NCBI RefSeq assembly: GCF_029873255.1
Contig: NZ_CP123622.1
Coordinates: forward strand, 806,501 to 870,500
Direction of reading: 5' to 3'
DNA: 64,000 nucleotides
Source of the DNA: Pigmentibacter sp. JX0631
GTDB taxonomy: Bacteria; Bdellovibrionota_B; Oligoflexia; Silvanigrellales; Silvanigrellaceae
Shown: positions 1-9,240 of the stretch, piece after piece
Layout of the letters: each line of letters begins with the position of its first letter
How positions within the stretch are numbered: the first letter of the stretch is position 1
Position numbers and translations under genes: made by a program
The notes under the pieces: generated by a model
The model's database searches: none
What the model was told of the DNA's origin: nothing
What the model saw: the letters and a program-made list of their open reading frames with translations, nothing else

Positions 1-30
1 GTTAATGATGACTGGAATCCTTTAAAGTAA
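1..30 (+). CDS. Possible 3' end of an upstream gene
   Basis: The first ten codons read VNDDWNPLK and then TAA at 28-30 in frame 1. This could be the C-terminus of a gene that begins left of the window. Too little sequence remains to identify it, and the assignment of the frame is only the simplest reading. Confidence 0.25.
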   Translation, partial: VNDDWNPLK

Positions 31-88
31 ATAATTTTATTCCTTCACAATTATTTTTACTTTAATAAATATTTAGCGTTTACTTTCC

Positions 89-119
89 GAAAAGTCTTGC
101 AGCAAACTGAGGACTTTTC
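89..119 (+). promoter_or_regulatory. Hairpin abutting the start codon of the first gene
   Basis: GAAAAGTC (89-96) and GACTTTTC (112-119) are perfect 8-bp inverted arms with a 15-nt spacer. The right arm overlaps the end of the Shine-Dalgarno-like GAGGA (108-112) and touches the ATG at 120. Folded in mRNA it would hide the ribosome site, so translational control is plausible. The dyad is seen; the role is inferred. Confidence 0.45.
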
Positions 120-1376
120 ATGAAAATAGACAAATCAAATGAACTCCAAAAGAAGTTAAAAATTATTGTTGTTGAAAGCTCTATTGAACTAAGATCTTTT
201 TATGCAGGGGCTATTAAAAAGAGTGAATTCTTTGAAGTTCAAACTGCAGCAAATCATACAGATGCATTGCAAATTCTTAGTGGTGATTATGATGCTTATC
301 ACTTTATTTTATTTAATTGGCAATCTTCATCAATTCCTATCAGTATTTTTATTCAAAATATTCGCAGAAATTTCAACTATGATCACATTGAATTAATTGC
401 TTTTGCCCAAAATTTAAATGAAGAAGATGCGTTTCTTTTTTCTGAACTAGAAATTCACTATACTATTCCCAAAATTATGAATGGCGCTCAGTTACTTAAA
501 AAGCTAGAAGAAATAAGAAATGACTATCATTTCTTTCACCCTGTGTTAAGAAAAATTAATGAATTAAAGCATTGTATCCATATTGAAGATTTAGAAAAAT
601 GCGAAGAAATTATTAAAGATCCAAAAATTCAACAAAAAATTCTTCACAATCATAAATTTTTATACTTGCATGGTGAAATCCTTATATTACAAAAAAAATA
701 TACGGAAGCGATAAAATTTTTTGAAGATATTTTAAAAGATAGAAGTAGAATAAATCAAATAGAGACTCTGCGTACAATGAGTGCCTTAGGAAAGGCTTAC
801 TGCCTTGCTGGAAAAAACAATGAAGCCTTAATGATTTATGAAAAATTAGAAGCAAAAAGCCCGAGAAACTTAAATCATAAAATCATGGTTGGCGAAGCTT
901 TGCTTGGGTTAGAAGAAACATATAAAGCTGAAGCTAAATTTCATGAAATACTAGATAAAGTACCAAAAGATAAACAAGCATTAACAGGCATGGTAAAATC
1001 AAATTCTATTGCTGGTAAATATGATTTAGCAAGATCTTTTTTTGACCAAATTGAAGGAGATTTTGAAAGTAAATCTTTAGCTAGTTATTTTAATAATCGA
1101 GGCGTACTTTTAATCAAAAAAAACAACTTTAATGAAGCCGTTGCTTTTTATAAAAATGCTTTATATTTTTTCAAAAAACATAGGGGCCTAATAAGTTTTA
1201 ATTTAGGTATGGCTTATTATCGCAATCACAATATTGAAGCTGCAGCAGAGTTTTTTGAAGATGCTATTAAAACATTAGATGATCAACAAATTTCTCAAAA
1301 AGTATTATTAAAAGCTTTTAAAGAAGAAGGAGCTGTGAACTTTATAGCAAAATATAAACTAAAAAAAGTAGGTTAG
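120..1376 (+). CDS. Pseudo-receiver domain protein with TPR repeats
   Basis: A 418-aa soluble protein. Residues about 12-130 follow the response-regulator receiver pattern (KIIVVESS at strand 1, ILFNWQ at strand 3, a lysine near IPKI), but the phosphoacceptor aspartate position is Asn in FNWQ and the acidic pair near the N-terminus is Glu-Ser. It is therefore probably not phosphorylated. From about residue 175 the protein is a row of tetratricopeptide helices (repeated A-x-x-x-[FY] and G-x-x-[FY] patterns). Such receiver-TPR proteins usually act as scaffolds in signalling. No partner kinase lies next to it, and an output domain is absent. The start is ATG after GAGGA. Confidence 0.7.
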   Translation: MKIDKSNELQKKLKIIVVESSIELRSFYAGAIKKSEFFEVQTAANHTDALQILSGDYDAYHFILFNWQSSSIPISIFIQNIRRNFNYDHIELIAFAQNLNEEDAFLFSELEIHYTIPKIMNGAQLLKKLEEIRNDYHFFHPVLRKINELKHCIHIEDLEKCEEIIKDPKIQQKILHNHKFLYLHGEILILQKKYTEAIKFFEDILKDRSRINQIETLRTMSALGKAYCLAGKNNEALMIYEKLEAKSPRNLNHKIMVGEALLGLEETYKAEAKFHEILDKVPKDKQALTGMVKSNSIAGKYDLARSFFDQIEGDFESKSLASYFNNRGVLLIKKNNFNEAVAFYKNALYFFKKHRGLISFNLGMAYYRNHNIEAAAEFFEDAIKTLDDQQISQKVLLKAFKEEGAVNFIAKYKLKKVG

Positions 1377-1417
1377 TTGGTTGTTATAAAATTCAAAATT
1401 TAGTTACAAATACGTTT

Positions 1418-2932
1418 TTACTTACAATCTATCTTAATACTATCATAAAAAGCTTGATAGTATTTATCTTGATATAATAATTTAAAATCACTATTTTGTG
1501 TTATCTTCTCAAAAGAATTATTATAATTAATAAGACAATTTTCATTTTCGATATTGTTATCACATCTATCACTTACAAATTCAAAATTTTCAGGGGTTCC
1601 AATGATTACTACTTCTGCTTTTTCAAATTTATCCAAAAGATACTTAGTTTTAGAATTTGGGAGAAAAGAAAAAGTTTTATGATCTGTGGCAAATATTTGC
1701 GGTTCTTTTTTACAATATTTGTTTATGTAAATAAGAACTTTATCAAAATTTTCTAGTTTATTATTATATTTTAATTTGTAATCTTCCGAGTTCGACGCTC
1801 TATTTATTCTAACAAGTAATATTATAGAAATTAATATTAATAAACCTGAAAAAATATACTCATATTTAGGTATTTTATTTCTAATAAAATTATACATAAC
1901 AAGCATTCCAACAATAGATGCGATATAAAAACCTGGAAGCATCATAGCTGAATTATACCAAAAAAGATTATTTTTATCTGTTGCATTAGATAGAAATAAA
2001 ATCGTTCCAGGAATATGCACGCAAATCCATTGCAGGGGATTAAATATTCCCAAATAAAAAAATGCTTCGTTAAATCCAGTCATCCCTGAATTTATTAAAG
2101 CTTTAATCACTTCAATTGGATGAGTTAAGACATTAAAAATAATTTCAGAACCGGAATTTCCCCAATGCGACCAAAATCTATTAATCCAATAAGCTTTATC
2201 GGCTCTCATGAGTGGCATAAAAACAGTTAAGTTTAAAATTACTACAATTGTACAAAGTATAATCATATAAAGTATATTAAACTTAGTTTTCTTTTCTAAA
2301 GGTATAATATTTTTTGGAATAAAAAGAAGAGATAGTAATTGAAAAGAAAGAAATAAACCCATATCTTCTCTTACACCAAGTGCAAGAATAAGAGGGATAG
2401 AAATTGTTAAAAAAGATCTATTTTCAAGTAACATGGTTAAAGTTAACAAAGAAAACGAAAAATATATAATTTCAAAATGTCCAGCAACAAAATTAGCATT
2501 GATAAATTTATTAGAAAAAAACAAAAGAGATAGAAAAATAGTTGAACTTATTAGAAATAGTTTATTAGTAAATTTACTTAATATTTTTCTATAAATGAAT
2601 GTTAAAAAGTAAATAATTGAAAAACATCCTATTATATTTCCTAAAATAACTGTTAAAAATTGTGATTCAAAAAACTTAAAAAAAGGAACTAGTAGAAATA
2701 ATGTTGGTGTCCAATGTAAAGAAAGATGACTAATATCATACGTATCTACAAAAAATGTTTTTCCTTTTGCAGTATTTGCAAGAAAGTCGGAAATCAGTCC
2801 AAGATCATAAAAATCCATTCTAAAACTTGCACTAATAAAAAAAGTCCAAGGAACAATTATCGATTTAATAGTAAAAAAACAGCAAAAAATGATAAGAATA
2901 TATTTTGGAAAATTAAATTTTGAACCTGTCAT
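1418..2932 (-). CDS. DUF2079-like polytopic membrane protein
   Basis: About 504 aa with roughly ten hydrophobic segments. The N-terminal block with DFYDLGLISDFLANT and HWTPTLFLLVPFF resembles the DUF2079 family, predicted membrane proteins related to GT-C glycosyltransferases (D-x-G-x-x-x and H-x-x-P-x-L-L-L-x-P patterns). The C-terminal 100 residues form a soluble tail. ATG at 2932 is chosen over an upstream start because AAAGGG sits 7 nt before it. It is transcribed alone, facing the end of the TPR gene. Substrate is unknown. Confidence 0.6.
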   Translation of the reverse strand: MTGSKFNFPKYILIIFCCFFTIKSIIVPWTFFISASFRMDFYDLGLISDFLANTAKGKTFFVDTYDISHLSLHWTPTLFLLVPFFKFFESQFLTVILGNIIGCFSIIYFLTFIYRKILSKFTNKLFLISSTIFLSLLFFSNKFINANFVAGHFEIIYFSFSLLTLTMLLENRSFLTISIPLILALGVREDMGLFLSFQLLSLLFIPKNIIPLEKKTKFNILYMIILCTIVVILNLTVFMPLMRADKAYWINRFWSHWGNSGSEIIFNVLTHPIEVIKALINSGMTGFNEAFFYLGIFNPLQWICVHIPGTILFLSNATDKNNLFWYNSAMMLPGFYIASIVGMLVMYNFIRNKIPKYEYIFSGLLILISIILLVRINRASNSEDYKLKYNNKLENFDKVLIYINKYCKKEPQIFATDHKTFSFLPNSKTKYLLDKFEKAEVVIIGTPENFEFVSDRCDNNIENENCLINYNNSFEKITQNSDFKLLYQDKYYQAFYDSIKIDCK

Positions 2933-3101
2933 GAAAAAACCCTTTAAGATCTTCAAAAGCAATAAAAAATGAAAAAAAACATTAAACTATATTAATAATT
3001 TATTCAAATGTTATTAAATAAACTATTATTTTAATATGTTAAAGAATTTATTATAATATTTTAAGACTATTAGTATTTAAAAGATGTAATTAAAATAAAA
3101 T

Positions 3102-4088
3102 CTACACTTCTGGATTGGTTCCTAAAAATGTTTGGACAGGGATACGCCCTTGGCCAAAATCAACTATCACTACGTTTCTTCCACTCTCTTTTGCTTGATA
3201 AAGACATTCATCTGCCCGTTTAACGGCACTTTCTTTTGTATCGTCAACACCCTTAATTAATGTGACCCCAACACTGGTCGTAACTGGAATTCTTGTTCCA
3301 TTAAAAACATATTCATTATTTTGAATAGCCTGCCTAAATTTTTCCGCCGCAACTGCAGCTCCTCGTTCTGAGGTATCAAAAATCAATACAAGCAATTCTT
3401 CGCCACCATATCGCCCCAAAACATCCGAACGTCGACTTTGAGTTTTTAAAATTCTTGCTGTTTCAGCCAAAACAAAATCACCTGCTTGATGACCATAGGT
3501 GTCATTGACAGATTTAAATTTATCCAAATCAAACATAATGACACTTAATTTTGGAATAATATTGTTGTTTTTACAGCGTTCAATTTCTTTATCAATTTGT
3601 TCTTCAAAATATCTTCGAGTATACAAACCAGTCAAAGGATCTGTAATAGATTGAATTGTTTTATCCTTATATTTGGACTGTAAATTTGTTTCTGCGGTAA
3701 CATCACGTAACAAAAGGCAAGCACCAAGCATTTTTCCATCATTTTCATAGTATGGATAACTACTTATAATAAGTGTTAAGTTTTTTCTTTTTGATAAATT
3801 AACAGCAGGTACTTCATCAATTCTTGTTGGTGCATTTGATTCTAATATTTGTTCAATGGCACTTTTTTCACTGCCTGGAATAGTTGTAGAAAGCATTTCT
3901 TTCAAATTATCAATTCTACGAATATCTATCGATCTTAACTCTATAATTTGGCAAAATGCAGCATTGAATTTCAATACCTTTTGTTCTTTATTAATTAAGA
4001 CAAAGGCATCTAGAAAGACTCTAGTAAAATCTCTATGCGCTTCAAACTTTTCAATTAATCTTGAGTCGAGAACGCTTTGATTTTCCAC
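3102..4088 (-). CDS. PAS-GGDEF diguanylate cyclase
   Basis: Makes cyclic di-GMP from two GTP. A PAS-like sensor occupies about residues 20-135, followed by a GGDEF domain to about 315. The active site reads GGEEL, a functional GGEEF-type variant, and an RxxD inhibitory I-site (RRSD) lies five residues before it; DPLTGLYTRR is the usual domain opening. No transmembrane segment is present, so the cue is cytoplasmic. The 5' end overlaps the stop of the upstream STAS gene. GTG at 4088 has GAGG six nt upstream; a TTG at 4100 is an alternative. Translational coupling to the STAS gene is likely. Confidence 0.85.
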   Translation of the reverse strand: MENQSVLDSRLIEKFEAHRDFTRVFLDAFVLINKEQKVLKFNAAFCQIIELRSIDIRRIDNLKEMLSTTIPGSEKSAIEQILESNAPTRIDEVPAVNLSKRKNLTLIISSYPYYENDGKMLGACLLLRDVTAETNLQSKYKDKTIQSITDPLTGLYTRRYFEEQIDKEIERCKNNNIIPKLSVIMFDLDKFKSVNDTYGHQAGDFVLAETARILKTQSRRSDVLGRYGGEELLVLIFDTSERGAAVAAEKFRQAIQNNEYVFNGTRIPVTTSVGVTLIKGVDDTKESAVKRADECLYQAKESGRNVVIVDFGQGRIPVQTFLGTNPEV

Positions 4089-4096
4089 CAGCCACC

Positions 4097-4564
4097 TCAA
4101 CGCATTAAAAATACAAAATATTCATCTTCTAATTCTTCAGTCTGCATGGCGCAGTCATCATTATCACACTTAGGTGCAGGTGGATAAGTCTTTGGAGGTA
4201 ATGAAGCCGTCTCAAAAAGTTTTTTATCCTCTTTGTTGCAAATTTCACATATATAATTGACATAAAAGCTTGATACTGTTGCTTTTCCTAGAAAACTAGG
4301 AATCATATTAATTTGCATAATAATGTCAGTTGTACATTCTGTAAAAGATATTTTTCTTCCCTCTTCTAATGTCCGTAAAAAACTTACCCAAGCCCTAACC
4401 CCAAGAGAGTTAATGCTTTTTACTTGTGCAAAGTTAAAAATGATATTTTTAGCCTCTTTTAATTCGGAAACCAAATTTTTAAAAGCTATTTCAGAGTCTT
4501 CATTTATAACCCCAACAAGACTTACGCTTTTTCCATCATCATTTTGTACGATGGAGTATTCCAC
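4097..4564 (-). CDS. STAS-domain protein with C-terminal cysteine pairs
   Basis: A 155-aa protein. Residues 1-100 fit the STAS/anti-sigma-factor-antagonist fold, with SINSLGVRAWV at the usual phosphoserine loop. After it comes a CEIC pair and a later CDNDDC, a possible zinc ribbon that SpoIIAA-type proteins lack. Start is GTG with GGAGG seven nt upstream. It is the first gene of a two-gene operon with the diguanylate cyclase, so it may tune that enzyme or act in a partner-switching relay. No SpoIIAB-type kinase is adjacent. Confidence 0.65.
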   Translation of the reverse strand: MEYSIVQNDDGKSVSLVGVINEDSEIAFKNLVSELKEAKNIIFNFAQVKSINSLGVRAWVSFLRTLEEGRKISFTECTTDIIMQINMIPSFLGKATVSSFYVNYICEICNKEDKKLFETASLPPKTYPPAPKCDNDDCAMQTEELEDEYFVFLMR

Positions 4565-4689
4565 AGGTCTTCCTCCGCTTTAGTTCGCTAGTAAGTTCTC
4601 GTATGATCTTATCAATTTTTTAAGCTTAGAAGATTTTAAAGAGATTTTCTTGACATTCTAGGCAACGATTACTAAGGAAAGGAGACTAG

Positions 4690-4775
4690 GCTCTTGTGGC
4701 GGAACTGGTAGACGCGCGCGACTCAAAATCGCGTTTCCATCGGAAGTGGGAGTTCGATTCTCCCCGGGAGCACCA
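4690..4775 (+). tRNA. tRNA-Leu(CAA)
   Basis: An 86-nt class II tRNA. The acceptor arm GCTCTTG pairs with CGGGAGC (two G-U), then discriminator A and an encoded CCA. The anticodon stem CGCGA/TCGCG holds loop CTCAAAA, giving anticodon CAA for UUG codons. A long variable arm follows, and the T-arm is GGGAG-TTCGATT-CTCCC. A TTGACA at 4650-4655 lies upstream, but no clear -10 is spaced correctly. Confidence 0.97.
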
Positions 4776-4896
4776 TTCTAAGATTCTTCACTTTTAGAAT
4801 AAACAAATCGTAACTTTATACTAAATTAATCTAATTTAAAATTATTTTATAAATGTTTTTGTTTTTAAAGAATTTAATTTTATTCCTGAAAAAGTT

Positions 4897-5160
4897 TTAT
4901 TTTAATAACCCTAAAGTATACAAAGGAAATTGTTTATGAAATGCAGGATCTAGTACTACAAATGTATCTCTTTTTAATATATTTATTTTTTCAATTAACT
5001 CATCTTTACTCAAATTTTTATTTTGCATTTTAAGGTATAATAAATAGCTTACAGCAACAGGTGTGGCATTTGAATTTGAAGCTAAGTCCGAGGTTGGTAT
5101 TCTTGATCCTATATTATTTATAGAGAATACGACATAAGGAAATTTATTCTTAACCAATAA
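4897..5160 (-). pseudogene. C-terminal (serine) part of the interrupted subtilase-like gene
   Basis: This stretch continues the reading frame of the neighbouring upstream ORF directly after its TAA stop at 5161-5163. It encodes SNSNATPVAVSYLLYL, which fits the subtilase catalytic-serine motif (x-S-x-A-T-P). The only initiation codon near its start is a TTG at 5157 without a ribosome site. The most direct reading is a single gene broken by a nonsense mutation; stop-codon readthrough would be the alternative. Confidence 0.6.
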
Positions 5161-6255
5161 TTATTCATCATTTGGAATATTAATAAAAACATCTGTGCAC
5201 TGTTCAGCTTTTTTATTTGTTTCAATATATTTAGATTCACGAGAACCTAATTTGCTAAAAGAATGATTATATTCACCGACAAACGCTACTCTTATTCTGT
5301 TGTTATTTTTTGTACAATCAGAAAAATAAAAAGGATCATTTTTATTTATATGATATTCAGGATCCGCTGCAGATTGGACTAAAACAGCATTTGTCTCATT
5401 AGCTATTCTATTTAAAAATTTGTCATAATATAACTGCTCAATTTTCAGCTTTAAATTATTCGATACACTCATTCCTAAATAGTAATCTCTTGAAACTCCT
5501 CTTGATAATGAGACAAAATTAATATTATAATCATTAATATTACGAATTAAACTTTCTGCATTGCTATTAAAATATTTAGATATTTTTTCTAACTTCACTT
5601 CTTCTGAGTCATTTGATGTTAATAGTTTTCTCAAAATATCTGTTTTATTACTATAAGCAATTATGAATTGAGAACTAGGACTATTATTTGCTAAATAATT
5701 AAAAATTAAAGACCCATGTAAATTATTTGTCCCATGAATTGAATTACTAAAATAGTTCTTAAATAAACTTTTCGATCTATTTAATAACTCATAAGGAATT
5801 TTTTCATATTTATCATTAGCTAAAGTATCTAATAAAATATTTTTTACTGCTAAAGGTATTTTTAAATCCTCAGTATCTTCTAGAAAATTGCCATTTTCAT
5901 TTTCCCTTAAATTTAATAGAACTCTTTTGCTATAACGGGTAAAAGAAGCTAATCTCATACTATCATCATCAAATATTAAAACTCTCAATCCTTCACTTTC
6001 TGCTTTTGGTTGTGCTTTTGAGGGAAATACAGAAACTTGTTGGCATAGAGTATCAAACTGAGATGTTTTACAACTGCCTTTAATTTGATTTAATTGTTGC
6101 TGAATAAGATTGTTTACTTCAGAACTAAGTGCAGGATTAGGATCTTGCCAAAAATATTCATTTCCTTCAATATTTTTATTTGAAGATTCTGTGTTTTCCT
6201 TTTTCCCACAAGCTCCAAAAACTAACAAACCTATGGCCAAATATTTTTTCTTCAT
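5161..6255 (-). CDS. Subtilase-like exported protein, truncated by in-frame stop
   Basis: About 364 aa starting at ATG 6255. A hydrophobic N-terminus ends at VFGAC, a possible lipoprotein signal. The body shows a degenerate S8/subtilisin layout: VLIFDDDS (about 93-99) at the aspartate strand, HGTNNLHGSLIFNYL (about 174-188) at the histidine helix, and VLVQSAADPE at the oxyanion-loop region. The serine motif lies beyond the TAA at 5161-5163. As read, the product lacks the serine and would be inactive. The family assignment rests on spacing and motif shape, not on strong identity. Confidence 0.5.
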   Translation of the reverse strand: MKKKYLAIGLLVFGACGKKENTESSNKNIEGNEYFWQDPNPALSSEVNNLIQQQLNQIKGSCKTSQFDTLCQQVSVFPSKAQPKAESEGLRVLIFDDDSMRLASFTRYSKRVLLNLRENENGNFLEDTEDLKIPLAVKNILLDTLANDKYEKIPYELLNRSKSLFKNYFSNSIHGTNNLHGSLIFNYLANNSPSSQFIIAYSNKTDILRKLLTSNDSEEVKLEKISKYFNSNAESLIRNINDYNINFVSLSRGVSRDYYLGMSVSNNLKLKIEQLYYDKFLNRIANETNAVLVQSAADPEYHINKNDPFYFSDCTKNNNRIRVAFVGEYNHSFSKLGSRESKYIETNKKAEQCTDVFINIPNDE

Positions 6256-6264
6256 ACAGTTCAC

Positions 6265-7002
6265 TTTACTCTAAAAAATTGTGTGGAACAATTAATAAGC
6301 TATATTCATTTTAAAATATTTTTCTGCTTCTTATAACTGAATTAGTAGAATCTAAAATATACTAAAATAATTACGTCACATATATTTAAAGCACTTTGAA
6401 TATATGCAAGCAAATTATATCAGTTATTTTGTCACTTAAATTCAATTTATGAACTAAAATTTTTATAAAATTAATTTCATGAAAGATTATCCATCTAAAA
6501 AATAGTTATGTAAAAATCTGATTCAATTACGTAAAAATCTTGTTACATTTATTACCATTTTTATTTTAAGTCAACTATCTTTATTTTTAAATTAAAAATA
6601 TGTAAAATGCGCTTACTACATTTTTTTTAGATATATTCAAATTATATTATCAAAGGATTTGAAATCACATTTCAATTACTAATTATATATCCTCTTTTCT
6701 TGAATGTTTTTGATCCACTACCCTTAAAGCTTTCTTTTTTCTATACTAGCAATATATTTTTGCTTCATTGATAGCAAAACTGAAAAAATTTAGAAAATAG
6801 GCGAAACCCAAAAAGCGAAACAATATTTTTTTGGTTGTTCTTTCTAAATTAACAAATTCATTTCGCATTCTAGCTCTTAATTTTATATAATTCACTTAAT
6901 TTTCAATATACTCCTTTTAATCTGTAAAAAATTCTATTAGTTTAGCAGTATTTTAGTTTTACTAATGACTAAGTTTTTTGTATTGAGAAGTAAAGGTGCA
7001 AA
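6265..7002. other. 738-bp AT-rich intergenic region with a 14-bp direct repeat
   Basis: The region separates the divergent subtilase-like and LysR genes and contains no convincing ORF. It holds two copies of TTAYGTAAAAATCT (6506-6519 and 6527-6540), 21 bp apart, about two helical turns, which could be tandem regulator sites. The LysR promoter should lie near its right end. Confidence 0.4.
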
Positions 7003-7860
7003 ATGCTTCCTAATTCTAATGATCTTGAATACTTTCTTGAAGTAACAAAAACTTTAAACATTTCAAAAGCAAGTGAACGGATGGGGGTAGCTCAACCAAC
7101 AATCACACAATCTATCCATAAATTAGAGTCTTTATTAGGAGCTCAACTTCTAATTAGAACTAGGACAGGAGTACATCTAACAAAAATCGGACAAAAAATG
7201 TCCAATCAAGTAGCATTTATTTATGAATATTGGAATTCAATGCGTAGAGAAGTTCAGCATGATTTATATGAATTGCATGGAAAATATACAATCGGCGTAC
7301 ATCCTGCTGTTGGGTATTATACTTTGCCAATTTTTTTCAAAGAAATTTTCTCAAAAGCTCCTAATATAGAAATAGACTTTATCCATGACCGATCAAGAAA
7401 TATTATCGAGGAAATTTTAAATTTTAAAATTGACTTTGGATTTGTAGTAAATCCATTCAAGCATCCAAATTTAATTTTAAAAAAAATATGTGATGATAGT
7501 GTTTGTATTTTTGAAGCAAAAAATACAAGATATAGTGACGTTTTATTTGGAAATTTTGATTTATTACAAACACATTGGATAATTAAACAATTAAAAAGAA
7601 GTAATTTTAAATACAAGCATTTTGTATCTACACCTGACTTATTTGTCATTTATAAAATGGTTTTAAGTGGTGCTGGATACGGTATATTGCCTTCGTTAGT
7701 TGTTAAATCACAAAATAGTAATACTTTGACACTTGCTAATCAAAATTTGCCACAGTATAAAGATCAAATTTTTCTAGCATATAGAAGAGAAACACTAACC
7801 TCTAACTCAGCTAAACTAATTGCTGAAATATGTAAAAATATAGCAATTTCTAATCCATAA
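7003..7860 (+). CDS. LysR-family transcriptional regulator
   Basis: A 285-aa regulator. Residues 1-65 form the winged HTH typical of LysR proteins (LEYFLEVTKTLNISKASERM, then QPTITQSIHKLESLLGAQL), followed by a periplasmic-binding-like effector domain (about 90-280) beginning KYTIGVHPAVGYY. It lies 92 bp upstream of, and on the same strand as, the isonitrile-synthase-like gene, so it probably controls that gene or is co-transcribed with it. The usual divergent arrangement is absent; the gene on the other side is 740 bp away. Confidence 0.85.
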   Translation: MLPNSNDLEYFLEVTKTLNISKASERMGVAQPTITQSIHKLESLLGAQLLIRTRTGVHLTKIGQKMSNQVAFIYEYWNSMRREVQHDLYELHGKYTIGVHPAVGYYTLPIFFKEIFSKAPNIEIDFIHDRSRNIIEEILNFKIDFGFVVNPFKHPNLILKKICDDSVCIFEAKNTRYSDVLFGNFDLLQTHWIIKQLKRSNFKYKHFVSTPDLFVIYKMVLSGAGYGILPSLVVKSQNSNTLTLANQNLPQYKDQIFLAYRRETLTSNSAKLIAEICKNIAISNP

Positions 7861-7952
7861 TTTTCACTTATCTTTCCAATAAATTTATTTTATTTTACTG
7901 AACAGCATTTATTTTTTATCATTCTTTTAAAATAAATATTTTGGAGAAACAT

Positions 7953-8912
7953 ATGGAATATGACACTTATAAGTATTATTTGAATGATTGTTTTATTTGT
8001 GAAAAGATTCTAGAAAAAATATACTCAATTAGAAAAATACCTTATAAGTTAACTAATACTTATGAAAATAAATTGCTCTTAAAAAAATGTATGGATTTTC
8101 ATTTGGACAAAATAAAAAAATTTGTGCAAAAATCCGAACCTATAGAAATGATTATTCCTGCATTTCCTGTAAAATCACCAAATCCACAGAAAACACTTTC
8201 TTGTCATCCAGACTATGCAGAAGTGCTGGCCTTAAAAAAACTTCATGAGTTGTGTTCCTGTATAAAAGAAATATATCCACCTGGCGCAAAAGTTACTATA
8301 TGCTCAGATGGGAGAGTATTTTGTGACATTATTCCTTTTATTGAAGAGAATGTAGCTAGCTACTCTCAAGAAATAATAAAAATAATACAAATTGAAGATT
8401 TCAATAATTTGTCAATATTTAAATTAGATAATTTATTTTCTCACACAGAATATTCAAGAATAAAAGATAAATTTATCAAAGAATTTCCAGATAATGTTGA
8501 ATCTTTGAAAAAGAAAAGATTTTATTCCCCAGATTTTTTTGTGATGTTTAGTGGATTGAATAAATTTATCTTTGAAGACTTATCATATATTTATAAAGAT
8601 AAATCTAAACCTTGGATTAGGAATGAAGCCAAAAACTTAACCTTTCAAATCATTCAAAGAAGCAATACTTGGAGCAAGTTAATTGAAAAATACTTTCCCC
8701 AAGCTTTGCGGCTTTCAATCCATCCGCAATCAGCTATTGCAAAAAAAATTGGGGTTAACCTAGTCGATGCCGACGATCTTTGGAGGACTCCATGGCACTC
8801 AGTATGTTGCTGGAAGGACAATCATTTTTTCTTAACTTCGAAAGAACATGCCGAATTGCTAGGAGCCCATTTAGAAAGAGCCGATGAAAGGTACCCCTAT
8901 TATAGGTTGTAA
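7953..8912 (+). CDS. PvcA/IsnA/Dit1-family isonitrile synthase homologue
   Basis: A 319-aa cytosolic enzyme of the pyoverdine/dityrosine biosynthesis family (DIT1_PvcA). Members such as PvcA and IsnA convert tyrosine or tryptophan to an isonitrile using ribulose-5-phosphate. Family signatures visible: FPVKSPNPQKTLSCHPDYAE (71-90), ICSDGRVFCD (116-125), and a C-terminal block with HPQS, TPWHSVCCW and LGAHLE. ATG at 7953 is used because GGAG sits just before it; a TTG twelve bases upstream overlaps that site. The usual partner, a 2-oxoglutarate oxygenase (PvcB/IsnB), is not adjacent, so the product may be a bare isonitrile. Substrate cannot be read from sequence. Confidence 0.8.
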   Translation: MEYDTYKYYLNDCFICEKILEKIYSIRKIPYKLTNTYENKLLLKKCMDFHLDKIKKFVQKSEPIEMIIPAFPVKSPNPQKTLSCHPDYAEVLALKKLHELCSCIKEIYPPGAKVTICSDGRVFCDIIPFIEENVASYSQEIIKIIQIEDFNNLSIFKLDNLFSHTEYSRIKDKFIKEFPDNVESLKKKRFYSPDFFVMFSGLNKFIFEDLSYIYKDKSKPWIRNEAKNLTFQIIQRSNTWSKLIEKYFPQALRLSIHPQSAIAKKIGVNLVDADDLWRTPWHSVCCWKDNHFFLTSKEHAELLGAHLERADERYPYYRL

Positions 8913-9061
8913 TTTAAGCAGCCCGCAAAGAAGCTTAGTCCTGGAGTTATAAAAGTCCTTGTCAAACGAAAAAAAATGAGGCATGGTTGCAGTTTCTAAG
9001 GACGATCTAGAAAAAGAGAGCCTTATCTTTTTAATTTATTCAATAATTACAAGAGGTTATC

Positions 9062-9208
9062 ATGACTTCACCAACCGACAAAACAAATCGCTGCCGCGAA
9101 GCTAAAAAAGTAAAAATGGGCAAACAAGCTAAAAATAAATTACGTAGAACAGGAACAACTCCAAAGTTGTTTACGCTCAATAAGCCAACTCCAAATGAGC
9201 TTAAGTAA
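9062..9208 (+). CDS. Small basic protein of 48 aa
   Basis: Starts at ATG after AAGAGGTTATC. The product is very lysine/arginine rich, with a core KMGKQAKNKLRRTGTTPKLF. Similar short K/R-rich peptides with a GTTP motif are conserved in deltaproteobacteria-like genomes, as far as I recall, but no function is established to my knowledge. Its place directly before the infC leader and its charge suggest nucleic-acid or ribosome binding; this is inference. Confidence 0.65.
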   Translation: MTSPTDKTNRCREAKKVKMGKQAKNKLRRTGTTPKLFTLNKPTPNELK

Positions 9209-9240
9209 TTTTTCGCTTTGGAAAACTATTTTCATTCATA

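Noticed and set aside
202-396. 64-aa ORF inside the first gene
   Set aside because: Overlaps the receiver-TPR gene in another frame; no ribosome site and unlike a real protein.
4650-4675. Full promoter for tRNA-Leu
   Set aside because: TTGACA is clear, but no -10 lies at normal spacing, so only the -35-like hexamer is noted.
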